Below, piece by piece: positions 33,725 to 43,807 of a stretch of DNA of 64,000 bases. A program made the translations under genes and the position numbers. The notes beneath the pieces are model-generated. The model was not told the DNA's origin. It searched no databases and was given only the letters and a program-made list of their open reading frames with translations. Source of the DNA: Flavobacterium stagni (GTDB lineage Bacteria; Bacteroidota; Bacteroidia; Flavobacteriales; Flavobacteriaceae); assembly GCF_004122105.1 (NCBI RefSeq), contig NZ_SBKN01000004.1, positions 238,579 to 302,578 of the forward strand, read 5' to 3'. Every line of letters begins with the position of its first letter. Position 1 is the first letter of the stretch.

Positions 33725-34819
33725 ATGAAAGCAGGAATCGTGGGGTTACCCAACGTCGGAAAATCAACTTTATTTAACTGTTTGTCCAATGCGAAAGCGC
33801 AGAGTGCCAACTTTCCTTTTTGTACGATCGAACCCAATATTGGTGTGGTAAACGTACCCGATCCACGTTTGGAAAAGTTAGAAGAATTAGTGAATCCCGA
33901 ACGTGTATTGCCTGCTACCGTTGAAATTGTAGACATCGCTGGATTGGTGAAAGGGGCGAGTAAAGGCGAAGGATTAGGAAATCAATTCTTGGCCAATATT
34001 AGAGAATGTAATGCCATCATCCACGTGTTGCGTTGTTTTGATAATGACAATATCGTACACGTTGACGGAAATGTAAATCCGATTCGCGACAAAGAAACCA
34101 TCGATATTGAATTGCAATTAAAAGACTTGGAAACGGTTGAAAAACGCTTGGAAAAAGTGAACCGTACCGCAAAAGCAGGTCTTAAAGAAGCCGTTTTGGA
34201 ACAATCGTTGTTGAACCAAATTCGCGATTTGTTATTGCAAGGAAAATCTGCGCGAACGGTTGTCGCACAAAACCAAGACGAAGCCGATTTATTAGAAGCC
34301 TTCCAATTAATTACGACCAAACCTGTTTTGTATGTATGTAATGTAGACGAAAGCGCCGCTGTAAACGGTAATCAATATGTAGAGCAAGTTAGAGAATTGG
34401 TAAAATCTGAAAATGCAGAAGTGATTGTATTAGCAGTAGCTACCGAAGCCGATATCACTGAATTAGAAACCTATGAAGAACGCCAAATGTTTTTAGAAGA
34501 CATGGGCTTGGAAGAACCGGGTGTTTCTAAATTGATTCGTGCTGCCTACAAATTATTAGACTTACAAACCTATTTTACAGCCGGTGTCAAAGAAGTTCGC
34601 GCTTGGACCATCCACGTAGGTGATACCGCTCCAAAAGCGGCTGGCGTAATTCACACCGATTTTGAAAAAGGTTTTATCCGTGCGGAAGTTATTGCTTATG
34701 ATGATTATGTAACTTTTGGTTCTGAAGCGAAAGTGAAAGAAGCGGGAAAACTCCGTGTAGAAGGTAAAGAATACATCGTGAAAGATGGCGATGTAATGCA
34801 TTTTAGATTTAATGTGTAA
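33725..34819 (+). CDS. ychF: Redox-regulated ATPase/GTPase YchF (OLA1 family)
   Basis: This is a 364-residue Obg-family P-loop NTPase that prefers ATP and binds ribosomes. It acts as a negative regulator of stress responses in other bacteria. Visible motifs are G1 GLPNVGKSTLFN (residues about 5-16), switch region NFPFCTIEPNIG, DIAGLVKGASKGEGLGNQFL with G3, the altered G4 NVDE that explains ATP preference, and a C-terminal TGS domain (YFTAGVKEVRAWTIHVGD, then FEKGFIRAEVI). Length is exactly that of the family. It is monocistronic, with a full promoter and terminator. Confidence 0.98.
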   Translation: MKAGIVGLPNVGKSTLFNCLSNAKAQSANFPFCTIEPNIGVVNVPDPRLEKLEELVNPERVLPATVEIVDIAGLVKGASKGEGLGNQFLANIRECNAIIHVLRCFDNDNIVHVDGNVNPIRDKETIDIELQLKDLETVEKRLEKVNRTAKAGLKEAVLEQSLLNQIRDLLLQGKSARTVVAQNQDEADLLEAFQLITTKPVLYVCNVDESAAVNGNQYVEQVRELVKSENAEVIVLAVATEADITELETYEERQMFLEDMGLEEPGVSKLIRAAYKLLDLQTYFTAGVKEVRAWTIHVGDTAPKAAGVIHTDFEKGFIRAEVIAYDDYVTFGSEAKVKEAGKLRVEGKEYIVKDGDVMHFRFNV

Positions 34820-35167
34820 CTTTTCAAGTTAACTACTTATATCAAACACGGCTTCGGTCGTGTTTTTTTATGCGTTCCTTTTTCAGTCATAAAAAAAACT
34901 GACTTTTAGTTCATTTTTTTTTATTTTAAATGAACCAGAAAATTGTCATCCAACTGTTTAGTTTTTCTTCATAATGATGTTTTTAGAAAATAGCTAAAAT
35001 CATACAGTTAGAAAAGATTCATGATTTAAAATCGGAATTTTGATTTGTAGTATTATTTTGTTCTCTTTTGTTTTTCAAAAGAATAGGTGCAACTGAAATA
35101 TTTGGTTTTTAATAAATAGCATAAGTATTTTTTATATATTTATTGAGAAACAAACAACAACTCTATA
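34820..35167 (+). other. Intergenic region, 348 bp, upstream of the FIST gene
   Basis: Very AT-rich. It holds the ychF terminator (34844-34869) and an inverted repeat GTTCATTT (34909-34916) / AAATGAAC (34928-34935). No ORF or RNA gene is recognised. The FIST gene promoter must lie here, but I find no convincing two-box match. Confidence 0.6.
34844..34869 (+). terminator. ychF terminator with UUCG loop
   Basis: AAACACGGC / GTCGTGTTT stem (one wobble) around TTCG, followed by T's. Confidence 0.85.
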
Positions 35168-36310
35168 ATGAAAACGCGCCAAATTTTACTAGACTCCAAT
35201 TTAGTTAGTAAATGCCTGAATGAAAGTCCGAGTTTTTCCGCTGATAATGCCCATTTGGTACTCGCTTTTGGACAGCGCACATTGCTCGATACGGTCCAAC
35301 CTTATTCAACCTTACGGCAAATTTACCCAAACGCGACTATCGTAATTTGTTCCTCTTCGGGACAAATTTCGAATCAAGTCCAAATTGAAGAATCCATTGT
35401 GGCTACAGCAGTTGAATTTGATAAGGCAAAAATTAAATCGGTTGTCTATGATGTTTTAGATGGTGATTCCATTCAACAGTTAGGTTCGAAAGTGCACGAT
35501 GAATTGACAGCACCTGATTTGAGAGCGATTTTAGTATTGTCAGAAGGAACGCATGTCAATGGATCGGAATTAATCCAAGTATTAGGGCAACAAACCCAAG
35601 GAAAAATTCCATTCTTTGGCGGTTTGGCTGGGGACGAATTTAGTTTTGAAAAAACAGTGGTCGGACTCAATATCGATGCATCTCCGGGTAAAATTGTTGC
35701 TGTTGGTTTCTATGGTGAAGGACTAGAATTCGGATTTGCGAGTGAAGGCGGTTGGGCCGATTTTGGTCCGGAGCGCGAAGTAACCCAATCCGATAAAAAC
35801 GTGTTGTATAAAATTGGCGATCGCTATGCGTTGGATTTATACAAAGAATACCTCGGGAAATATGCCGATGAATTGCCGGGTTCAGCACTTTATTTCCCAT
35901 TATCTATGAAAGAAACACCCGATGCAGAATCGGTAGTACGAACGATTTTATCAATTGATGAAACACAGAAGTCCATGACTTTCGCAGGAGATTTACCAGT
36001 TGGTGCTCGTGTACGCTTAATGCGGGGCAATATGGATCGATTGGTCGATGCAGCAGCAGAAGCGGCCAAACACATTCGGAATAGTTTACCCCATCCTCCC
36101 CAAATCGCATTCTTGGTCAGTTGTGTTGGGCGTCGCATCGTTTTGGCTGAACGAATTGAAGAAGAATTAGAAGTAATAAAGAATACATTAGGGAGCGAAA
36201 CCGTATTGTTCGGATTTTATTCCTATGGCGAAATTTCACCCAATAAACACAAACTAGGATGTGAGTTGCACAATCAAACAATGACCATTGCAACGATGTA
36301 TGAAGCGTAA
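35168..36310 (+). CDS. FIST domain sensory protein (possible NosP-like)
   Basis: The 380-residue soluble protein has FIST_N (about 25-215: LVLAFGQRTLL, CSSSGQI, LSEGTHVNGSELIQ, FFGGLAGDEFSF) and FIST_C (about 220-365: SALYFPLSMKETP, LPVGARVRLMRG, FLVSCVGRRIVL, FGFYSYGEISP). FIST domains bind small ligands. In some bacteria (NosP) they bind heme and sense nitric oxide while controlling a co-encoded histidine kinase. Here the next gene, 6 bp downstream, is a hybrid kinase with no sensor domain, which fits that arrangement. Heme or NO binding is inference only, as the ligand is not determined by these motifs. Confidence 0.9.
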   Translation: MKTRQILLDSNLVSKCLNESPSFSADNAHLVLAFGQRTLLDTVQPYSTLRQIYPNATIVICSSSGQISNQVQIEESIVATAVEFDKAKIKSVVYDVLDGDSIQQLGSKVHDELTAPDLRAILVLSEGTHVNGSELIQVLGQQTQGKIPFFGGLAGDEFSFEKTVVGLNIDASPGKIVAVGFYGEGLEFGFASEGGWADFGPEREVTQSDKNVLYKIGDRYALDLYKEYLGKYADELPGSALYFPLSMKETPDAESVVRTILSIDETQKSMTFAGDLPVGARVRLMRGNMDRLVDAAAEAAKHIRNSLPHPPQIAFLVSCVGRRIVLAERIEEELEVIKNTLGSETVLFGFYSYGEISPNKHKLGCELHNQTMTIATMYEA

Positions 36311-36316
36311 TTTTTT

Positions 36317-37828
36317 ATGGATAGAACCTTGCTCCACCGCCATTTAAACCGACAGATTGATAAGTATTTATCGGAAAATAATTTAACGAATTCTCCCGAA
36401 TTGGCCGCTTTTATCGAAGTGATCAATCAAACGTATCTCAATTATGAAAAAGAGGCCGAACTCTTTGAACATTCTACCTTGCTCAATGACCAAGAGTATT
36501 TTGAGATCAATAACCGACTCAAAGAGGAATTAGCCAAAAAACAACTCTTTGAAGCCCGTTTAATTGAACTTATACAACAATTAAATGGTGATAGTAAACC
36601 GTTGGAAGGAGAGGCCAATCTGCTGAATTTAATTCATATTCTCAACCGTGAAATTGAAATCAAGCACGAATACCAAATGCAACTCAACCAGGCTAAAATT
36701 GACGCTGAAAACGCCAATGAAGCCAAGTCGGAGTTTCTTTCGATCATGAGTCATGAGATTCGAACGCCTTTGAACGCGATCATCGGACTCGTGTACATTA
36801 TGGAAAAAGAGGATTCGTTGGAGAGTTACCGGGAAAATATTGAAGTACTCAAGCTTTCAGCACAAAATCTGTTCTTACTCATAAATGACATCTTAGACTT
36901 TAATAAAATTGAAGCCGGGAAAATCGATTTGGAGAAAATTCCCTTTGATTTTAAAAGTTTGGTCCAACAAATTGCCCGTGCACTTCAGGCGCGCGCCAAT
37001 GAGAACCTGAATAAAATTCGACTGGAAATCGATCCTAATTTTGTGTCCAATGTAGTTAGCGACCCGTTGCGGATGAACCAAATCATCACCAATTTAGTGT
37101 CCAATGCCATAAAGTTTACCCAAAAGGGATTGATTACCATTCGGTTGAGTCAGTTGGACGTAACCGGCGGCATTTCGACATTTAAAGTGGAAGTAATCGA
37201 CACGGGGATTGGTATCGATAAAGCACAATTTACCTCTATTTTTGAAAAGTTTTCCCAAGCCGAAACCCGCACGTCTCGCCAGTTTGGGGGAACGGGGCTC
37301 GGACTTGTAATCACCAAACGTTTGTTGCATTTGTTTGACTCGGATATCGCCTTTGAAAGTAAGTTGGGCTTCGGAACTAATTTTTATTTTACCCTCAGCT
37401 TACCCGTTGATTCCCAAACCGCCACAGCCCATTTGCACGATGACGGTCAAACCGAAGTGATGTTAAATGGATTGCAAGTTTTATTGGTGGAAGACAACAA
37501 AATCAACATCAAAATTGCGGAAAAAATCATGAGTCATTGGGGTGTACAGGTCGAAGTGGCAGAAAACGGCTTAATCGGTGTACAAATGCATGAAAAAGGG
37601 AATTATGATGTGATTTTAATGGATTTGTCTATGCCCGTGATGGATGGCTATGAGGCCACTCGTATCATTCGTGAAACAGACACACAAATTCCCATTATTG
37701 CCTTGACGGCTTCGGCATCGTATGGCTATTTGGAACGTGCCCTTGAAATCGGAATCAATGAATACATTATCAAACCTTTTAACCCGAAAGAATTGAATTT
37801 GAAGTTGAAAAAGTTTAGTAAAAAATAG
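36317..37828 (+). CDS. Hybrid histidine kinase with receiver domain, no own sensor
   Basis: The 503-residue soluble protein has an N-terminal helical part with coiled coil (about 1-135). HisKA follows with FLSIMSHEIRTPLNAIIGL (phospho-acceptor His about 146), then HATPase with N box MNQIITNLVSNAIKFT (about 255), DTGIGIDKAQ and FGGTGLGLVITKRLL. The C-terminal receiver has its phospho-acceptor Asp in VILMDLSMPVMDGYEAT (about 436) and Lys in IIKPFNPKE. No transmembrane or PAS domain is present, so input probably comes from the FIST protein encoded 6 bp upstream. An output regulator is not adjacent. Phosphorelay through an unlinked HPt protein would be expected. Confidence 0.95.
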   Translation: MDRTLLHRHLNRQIDKYLSENNLTNSPELAAFIEVINQTYLNYEKEAELFEHSTLLNDQEYFEINNRLKEELAKKQLFEARLIELIQQLNGDSKPLEGEANLLNLIHILNREIEIKHEYQMQLNQAKIDAENANEAKSEFLSIMSHEIRTPLNAIIGLVYIMEKEDSLESYRENIEVLKLSAQNLFLLINDILDFNKIEAGKIDLEKIPFDFKSLVQQIARALQARANENLNKIRLEIDPNFVSNVVSDPLRMNQIITNLVSNAIKFTQKGLITIRLSQLDVTGGISTFKVEVIDTGIGIDKAQFTSIFEKFSQAETRTSRQFGGTGLGLVITKRLLHLFDSDIAFESKLGFGTNFYFTLSLPVDSQTATAHLHDDGQTEVMLNGLQVLLVEDNKINIKIAEKIMSHWGVQVEVAENGLIGVQMHEKGNYDVILMDLSMPVMDGYEATRIIRETDTQIPIIALTASASYGYLERALEIGINEYIIKPFNPKELNLKLKKFSKK

Positions 37829-37863
37829 AATTTACTATTTTTATAAACTTAAATTTTAAGCGA

Positions 37864-38835
37864 TTGAAGCCTTTAGTTTTAATTTTCTTTCTTTCTTTAT
37901 TTTCCTTTGCACAAAATCGTACAGATGAAGAAATAGATAATTTGGTTTTTCAATACCCAAATCGATTTTCATCTACTGAAGAATTAGCACAAAAAATAAA
38001 AATTGATTTTCAAACCGAATATGAAAGAGCCCGAGCTATTTATGTTTGGGTTACTTCACATGTGCGCTATGATGTCAAAAGATATTTAAAACCAAAAAAA
38101 GAAAAACCAATTCGATGTACCACAAAAGACGAATGTGAAAGGGAAAACCAAAAACGTAAAGACGCCATAATTGATCGCGCTTTTCGGAAAAATTTAGCCA
38201 TTTGTTCGGGATATTCCTATTTGTATCAGCGGATTGCACAACAAGCTGGTTTAGTTGTCAATGTTGAGGTTGGTGATGCACGCAATAATAAATTTGATAT
38301 CGGAAGGCGAAGAATAGCTATTTCACATGCTTGGAATACCGTTTATGTCAATGGAAATTGGATTTTGTTGGATGCCACTTGGGGTGCAGGTTATGTTGAT
38401 TCAGGTGAACAAAAATTTTATTCAAAATACAATTCCTTTTATTTTAATACAAAACCAACACTTTTTTTCAATGAACATTATCCTGAAAATGGCGAATGGA
38501 TGGGAACTCCAATAAATAAAAGGGACTATTTAAATCGAGTTATGGTTCCCGTAAATGAAATGACACAAACGTTTTATATTGCAGAACCTCAAACCGGTGT
38601 GATTCAACGTAAATTGGGTGAAAAAGTAAAATTTGTAATCTACGATTTGCCCGTATTCAGTTCGCTCTCCTACTCTTTAAAAAAGGAGGGAGAGTACAGC
38701 TATCCGGAAGTTCATAAAATAGGTGAAAATTGTATTGAATTCGAAATTATTATTGATCGAAATATCGGTCGGTTTTTGCATATATTTATTGATGATGTAC
38801 ACTTAGCCACTTACAAAATTCAAATGCACAGATAA
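37864..38835 (+). CDS. Exported transglutaminase-like protein, TTG start
   Basis: The start is TTG at 37864. No in-frame ATG precedes the signal peptide (KPLVLIFFLSLFSFAQ), and the frame fits only this choice. The mature protein of about 305 residues has a transglutaminase/protease-like core with the catalytic triad visible: Cys in LAICSGYSYL (about 114), His in SHAWNTV (about 155) and Asp in LLDATWGAGY (about 170). Such exported proteins in Bacteroidota are uncharacterised and may act as peptidases or cross-linking enzymes in the periplasm. The C-terminal 130 residues are beta-rich and unassigned. Codons are AT-rich compared with the following topoisomerase genes. Confidence 0.85.
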   Translation: MKPLVLIFFLSLFSFAQNRTDEEIDNLVFQYPNRFSSTEELAQKIKIDFQTEYERARAIYVWVTSHVRYDVKRYLKPKKEKPIRCTTKDECERENQKRKDAIIDRAFRKNLAICSGYSYLYQRIAQQAGLVVNVEVGDARNNKFDIGRRRIAISHAWNTVYVNGNWILLDATWGAGYVDSGEQKFYSKYNSFYFNTKPTLFFNEHYPENGEWMGTPINKRDYLNRVMVPVNEMTQTFYIAEPQTGVIQRKLGEKVKFVIYDLPVFSSLSYSLKKEGEYSYPEVHKIGENCIEFEIIIDRNIGRFLHIFIDDVHLATYKIQMHR

Positions 38836-38958
38836 GCTAAAATGACACCTTATTAGTGTAAAAACCTGTCAAAAACATTTTTAATAACTTTCCTTTTTTT
38901 GCCTTCCAAAACCGCCTCGGAAACCTTATATTAGCTGAAAATCGTTACGTTTTGGATT

Positions 38959-40812
38959 ATGGCTGAACAGGTGCAATATAATGAAGATAATATACGCTCA
39001 CTCGACTGGAAAGAACACATCCGGATGCGTCCGGGGATGTACATCGGAAAGTTAGGTGACGGTTCTTCGCCCGATGATGGTATTTATATCCTAGTCAAAG
39101 AGGTCATTGATAACTGTATCGACGAATTTGTTATGGGTACAGGAAAAACCATCGAGGTAACCATCAAAGATAAATTAGTGACCGTTCGCGATTATGGTCG
39201 TGGTATCCCACTAGGGAAAGTGGTGGATGTAGTGTCCAAAATGAATACCGGTGGAAAATACGATTCCAAAGCCTTCAAAAAATCAGTGGGTTTAAATGGA
39301 GTCGGTACCAAAGCCGTGAATGCGTTGTCCAACTTTTTCCGTGTGGAATCGGTTCGGGATAACCAACAAAAAGCAGCTGAATTCTCAGCAGGGAATTTAA
39401 CTGTGGAAGAAGATATTCAAGAATCGACCAAACGCCGCGGTACCAAAGTCTCGTTTATCGCCGACGATACTATTTTCAAAAACTACAAATACCGCAACGA
39501 ATATGTGGTGCGGATGTTGAAAAACTACTGCTACCTTAATACCGGTTTGACGATTTATTTCAATGGCGAAAAATACTATTCCGATTACGGTTTAAAGGAT
39601 TTATTACAAGAAACCATCACGGAAGAAGATTCGGTATATCCGATTATCCATTTGGTGGGTGATGATATCGAATTTGCCCTTACCCATAGTAAAACGCAAT
39701 ACTCGGAGGAATACCACTCATTTGTCAACGGACAAAATACCACCCAAGGAGGAACGCACTTGAACGCTTTCCGCGAATCGGTGGTGAAAACGATACGGGA
39801 TTTTTACAATAAAAACTTCGAAGCGTCGGATATTCGTAAGTCGATTGTAGCGGCCGTTTCGGTGAAAGTCGAAGAGCCCGTTTTTGAGTCCCAAACCAAA
39901 ACCAAATTAGGTTCCACTGATATCGGTCCCGATGGTCCTTCCATTCGAACTTTCATCAACGACTTTGTGTCGACCAAATTGGATAATTATTTGCATAAAA
40001 ATCCAGAAGCGGCCGAAGCGTTATTGAAAAAGATATTGCAAGCGGAACGCGAACGCAAAGAACTGTCGGGCATCCGTAAGTTAGCCCGCGACCGTGCGAA
40101 GAAAGCGAGTTTGCACAATAAAAAACTCCGCGATTGCCGCATTCACCTTACCGATTCCAAAAATGAACGCTGCCTCGAAAGTACCTTGTTCATCACAGAG
40201 GGGGACTCGGCTTCGGGTTCGATCACCAAAAGTCGGGACGTGAATACGCAAGCTGTTTTTAGTTTACGTGGGAAGCCGTTGAATTCCTATGGCATGTCCA
40301 AAAAGATTGTGTATGAAAATGAGGAGTTCAACTTACTCCAAGCGGCTTTGGATATTGAAGAAGATTACGACAGCTTGCGCTACAACAATATTGTAATCGC
40401 CACCGATGCCGACGTCGACGGGATGCACATTCGTTTGTTGTTGATTACATTTTTCTTGCAGTTTTTTCCCGAATTAATCAAAGAAGGGCATTTGTTTATT
40501 TTGCAAACGCCACTTTTCCGGGTCCGCAACAAAAAAGAAACCATCTATTGCTACAGCGACGAGGAACGTGTCGCGGCCATTGAAAAGTTAAAACCCAAAC
40601 CCGAAATCACGCGATTCAAGGGATTAGGTGAAATTTCGCCCGATGAGTTCAAGTATTTCATTGGCGAAGATATCCGACTCGATCCCGTGATGCTGGATAA
40701 AGCCACGTCGATTGAAACGTTATTGGAGTTTTATATGGGCAAAAACACCCCAGACCGCCAAGATTTCATTATCAATAATTTGAAGGTGGAGTTGGATGTG
40801 TTGGAGAATTAA
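38959..40812 (+). CDS. parE: DNA topoisomerase IV subunit B
   Basis: This is the ATPase subunit of the type IIA topoisomerase that decatenates replicated chromosomes. The 617-residue protein has the GHKL ATPase site ([50 protein letters not shown]), transducer with QTKTKLG, and TOPRIM with [14 protein letters not shown] (about 413) and [13 protein letters not shown] (about 482). The short length is typical of ParE rather than GyrB of many groups. parC follows after 151 bp, a gap filled with low-complexity CTGAG-type words. No relation to the ParE toxin downstream despite the same name. Confidence 0.96.
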   Translation: MAEQVQYNEDNIRSLDWKEHIRMRPGMYIGKLGDGSSPDDGIYILVKEVIDNCIDEFVMGTGKTIEVTIKDKLVTVRDYGRGIPLGKVVDVVSKMNTGGKYDSKAFKKSVGLNGVGTKAVNALSNFFRVESVRDNQQKAAEFSAGNLTVEEDIQESTKRRGTKVSFIADDTIFKNYKYRNEYVVRMLKNYCYLNTGLTIYFNGEKYYSDYGLKDLLQETITEEDSVYPIIHLVGDDIEFALTHSKTQYSEEYHSFVNGQNTTQGGTHLNAFRESVVKTIRDFYNKNFEASDIRKSIVAAVSVKVEEPVFESQTKTKLGSTDIGPDGPSIRTFINDFVSTKLDNYLHKNPEAAEALLKKILQAERERKELSGIRKLARDRAKKASLHNKKLRDCRIHLTDSKNERCLESTLFITEGDSASGSITKSRDVNTQAVFSLRGKPLNSYGMSKKIVYENEEFNLLQAALDIEEDYDSLRYNNIVIATDADVDGMHIRLLLITFFLQFFPELIKEGHLFILQTPLFRVRNKKETIYCYSDEERVAAIEKLKPKPEITRFKGLGEISPDEFKYFIGEDIRLDPVMLDKATSIETLLEFYMGKNTPDRQDFIINNLKVELDVLEN

Positions 40813-40963
40813 GCTTCTGAGTTACTAAGTTTCTGAGTAGCTGAGCGAGAGGTTGTTAAATGAAAGTAAATATAATTAGAAGCGCGAAGTCGTAGTAGTG
40901 ATTAAAGTATTGGACGAGGTTCAAACTCAGTGACACAGCGGCTTAGCGTCTTAGCAGCTAAAT
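40813..40963. repeat. Word-like low-complexity repeat between parE and parC
   Basis: Built from variants of GAGTTACTAAGTTTCTGAGTAGCTGAG and of its complement-like CTCAGTGACACAGCGGCTTAG (quoted only in pieces: TTCTGAGTAGCTGAG and CAGCGGCTTAGCGTCTTAG). The same vocabulary recurs at 9085-9125 and 60390-60437. Confidence 0.55.
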
Positions 40964-43684
40964 ATGAGAGACGAAGAAGAGGATATCGTTCCCAATGAAG
41001 ATGGATCGCAAGACGATTCAGGTAACGATACACCGCAAGAGCACACGGAAGAAGGTTTTGACGACGTAATTCGTCCCGCTTCTGGCAGTCATTTTTACGA
41101 AAACAACGAAAATCCGGAAGATACCATTACCAAAGTAACCGGTATGTACAAGGATTGGTTCTTGGATTATGCGTCGTATGTAATCCTAGAGCGTGCGGTG
41201 CCTGCGATTGAGGATGGATTCAAACCCGTGCAACGTCGTATTATGCACTCCATGAAAGAGTTGGACGACGGTCGCTACAACAAAGTGGCGAATATCGTAG
41301 GACATACCATGCAGTACCATCCGCACGGGGATGCGAGTATTGGAGATGCCATCGTGCAAATCGGTCAAAAAGACTTGCTCATCGATATGCAAGGAAACTG
41401 GGGGAATATCCTCACCGGTGACGGGGCTGCGGCTTCCCGATATATCGAAGCACGTATTTCCAAATTGGGGCAGGATATTTTGTATTCACCCAAAGTAACC
41501 AATTGGCAACTCAGCTATGACGGTCGTAAAAATGAACCGATTCATTTACCCGTAAAGTTTCCGTTATTGCTCGCACAAGGAGCAGAAGGAATTGCGGTGG
41601 GTTTGTCGACCAAGATCTTACCGCATAATTTCAACGAACTCATTGACGCCTCCATCAAGGTGTTGAAAGGAAAGTCGTTTACCATTTACCCTGATTTCCC
41701 CACAGCGGGTATTGCCGATATGTCCAATTATAATGACGGGATGCGCGGCGGTCGTGTACGCGTTCGTGCCAAAATCTCGCAATTGGATAAGCAAACGTTG
41801 GTGATTACTCAAATTCCGTTTTCAACGAATACATCGACCTTGATTGATAGTATTTTGAAAGCGAATGAGAAAGGGAAAATCAAAGTCAAAAAAATTGAAG
41901 ACAATACGGCTGCAGAAGTAGAGATTCTAATTCATCTACCGCCCGGCGTGTCTCCCGATAAAACCATTGATGCTTTGTATGCGTTCACGGCTTGTGAAAC
42001 GTCCATTGCGCCACTGGGCTGTGTGATTGTCGATAACAATCCGATATTTATGGGCGTTTCGGAAATGTTGCGCATTTCGACCGAACGCACCAAAAACCTG
42101 CTCAAACGCGAGTTGGAAATCCAGTTGGACGAACTCGAAAACAAGTGGCATTTGTCCACTTTGGAGAAGATTTTCATTCGGGAAGAAATGTACATCGATT
42201 TCAAATTGTACTCCGATCGCGAAAATTTATACCAGTACTTGTACCAACGATTTGAGCCGTTTAAAAAGGATTTCGTTCGCGATATCCACGACGACGATTT
42301 GCAAAAGCTGACGCAGATTCCGATGATTCGTATTACGCGATTTGATTCGGATAAAGCGGATGACGCCATTGCCAAATTGGAAGCTGAAATGGAGCAAGTG
42401 AAACACGACTTGGATCATTTGACCGACTATGCTATAGCGTTTTTCCAAAACATCAAAGACAAATACGGCAAAGGGCGGGAACGACAAACGGAAATTCGCA
42501 ATTTCGATACCATCGAAGCTACGAAAGTGGTGTTGCGCAATACCAAATTGTACGTTAACCGTGAGGAAGGTTTCATCGGTACGAGTTTAAAACGCGATGA
42601 ATACGTCGCCGATTGCTCGGATATTGATGATGTGATTGTGTTTTTGCGCGATGGGAAAATGATGATTTCCAAAGTGGACGATAAAAAGTTCATCGGGAAA
42701 GACATAATCCATGTGGCGGTTTTTGACAAAAACGACAAACGCACCATTTACAATATGATTTACCGCGACGGGAAGAACGGCGCTTCGTTTATCAAACGTT
42801 TTAACGTAAGTGGCGTTACTCGCGATAAGTTTTATGACTTAACCCAAGAAAAAGCGGGCAGTATGGTTTTGTATTTCTCTGCGAATCCGAATGGTGAAGC
42901 TGAAACCGTGACCATTTTGTTGCGCCAAGTGGGTAGTGTGAAAAAACTGAAATGGGATGTCGACTTTGCCGAAATCATGATTAAGGGTCGGGCCTCCCGC
43001 GGTAATACCGTGAGTAAATACCCGATCAAGAAAATTGAATTGAAGGAAAAAGGGATTTCGACGCTCCGTCCGCGTAAAGTATGGTTTGACGATACAGTAC
43101 AACGCTTGAATGTGGATGGTCGGGGCGAACTCTTGGGCGAATTCAAACCCAACGATCGGTTGTTGATCATCAACCAAAGTGGAAAACTGAAAACAATTAT
43201 TCCGGAGTTGACGACCCACTTTGACGAAGACATGATCGTATTGGAAAAATGGAATCCGAAGAAACCGATTTCTTGTATTTATTACGATGGCGAAAAAGAA
43301 CGCTATTTTGTCAAACGTTTCTTGGTAGAAAATGAAAATAAGGAGGAAATCTTTATTTCGGAACACGAGAAATCCCAATTAGAGATTGTCTCTACCGATT
43401 GGCGTCCTGTAGCTGAGGTGATTTATGCCAAAGTGAAAGGCGTGCAAAAGGAAAATCAGGTGGTCGATTTGGAGCAATTTATAGCTGTAAAAGGGATTAA
43501 AGCGCTCGGCAACCAATTGACGGCTGATAAACTGAAACAAGTGAATCTATTGGATCCGTTGCCGTATGAAGAACCCGAAGAAGAACCGGAAGTAATAGCC
43601 CCAACGGAAGGGGAAGAAGGCGAAAACCCTGATATTCCCACCGAATTGGATGACGACGGTCAAATTACCTTGGCTTTAGAATAA
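40964..43684 (+). CDS. parC: DNA topoisomerase IV subunit A
   Basis: This is the DNA-cleaving subunit of topoisomerase IV. The 906-residue protein has an acidic N-terminal extension (EEEDIVPNEDGSQDD), then the breakage-reunion domain with KPVQRRIMHSMKELDDGRY, HPHGDASIGDAIV and the catalytic Tyr in AASRYIEARISKL (about 157). A coiled coil follows (about 360-500), then a beta-pinwheel C-terminal domain and an acidic tail (EEPEEEPEVIAPTEGEEGE). It is longer than E. coli ParC, which seems normal for Bacteroidota. The segment around residues 90-115 is the quinolone-resistance-determining region. It has its own terminator. Confidence 0.96.
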   Translation: MRDEEEDIVPNEDGSQDDSGNDTPQEHTEEGFDDVIRPASGSHFYENNENPEDTITKVTGMYKDWFLDYASYVILERAVPAIEDGFKPVQRRIMHSMKELDDGRYNKVANIVGHTMQYHPHGDASIGDAIVQIGQKDLLIDMQGNWGNILTGDGAAASRYIEARISKLGQDILYSPKVTNWQLSYDGRKNEPIHLPVKFPLLLAQGAEGIAVGLSTKILPHNFNELIDASIKVLKGKSFTIYPDFPTAGIADMSNYNDGMRGGRVRVRAKISQLDKQTLVITQIPFSTNTSTLIDSILKANEKGKIKVKKIEDNTAAEVEILIHLPPGVSPDKTIDALYAFTACETSIAPLGCVIVDNNPIFMGVSEMLRISTERTKNLLKRELEIQLDELENKWHLSTLEKIFIREEMYIDFKLYSDRENLYQYLYQRFEPFKKDFVRDIHDDDLQKLTQIPMIRITRFDSDKADDAIAKLEAEMEQVKHDLDHLTDYAIAFFQNIKDKYGKGRERQTEIRNFDTIEATKVVLRNTKLYVNREEGFIGTSLKRDEYVADCSDIDDVIVFLRDGKMMISKVDDKKFIGKDIIHVAVFDKNDKRTIYNMIYRDGKNGASFIKRFNVSGVTRDKFYDLTQEKAGSMVLYFSANPNGEAETVTILLRQVGSVKKLKWDVDFAEIMIKGRASRGNTVSKYPIKKIELKEKGISTLRPRKVWFDDTVQRLNVDGRGELLGEFKPNDRLLIINQSGKLKTIIPELTTHFDEDMIVLEKWNPKKPISCIYYDGEKERYFVKRFLVENENKEEIFISEHEKSQLEIVSTDWRPVAEVIYAKVKGVQKENQVVDLEQFIAVKGIKALGNQLTADKLKQVNLLDPLPYEEPEEEPEVIAPTEGEEGENPDIPTELDDDGQITLALE

Positions 43685-43690
43685 AAAAAG

Positions 43691-43720
43691 AAAACCTGTT
43701 CGAAAGAGCAGGTTTTTTTT
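43691..43720 (+). terminator. parC terminator with GAAA loop
   Basis: AAAACCTGTTC / GAGCAGGTTTT around a GAAA loop, then T-run. Confidence 0.88.
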
Positions 43721-43770
43721 GTAGGTTTCGAATTGTATGAATACCAAAAAGTAATTTGTTTTTTTTAAAC

Positions 43771-43796
43771 ATACCAATTTTTGGTATATTTGGTAA
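43771..43796 (+). promoter_or_regulatory. parDE operator and -7 box
   Basis: ATACCAA (43771-43777) and TTGGTAT (43781-43787) form a perfect 7-bp inverted repeat with a 3-bp gap. A third half-site TTTGGTA follows. TATATTTG (43785-43792), a TAnnTTTG box, overlaps the repeat, so ParD/ParDE binding would block the promoter. ATACCAA also occurs at 43741. Confidence 0.65.
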
Positions 43797-43807
43797 AAAG
43801 AAATGCT

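Noticed and set aside
41932..43378. Antisense ORFs of 130-180 codons inside parC
   Set aside because: Explained by codon bias of the conserved topoisomerase gene on the other strand.
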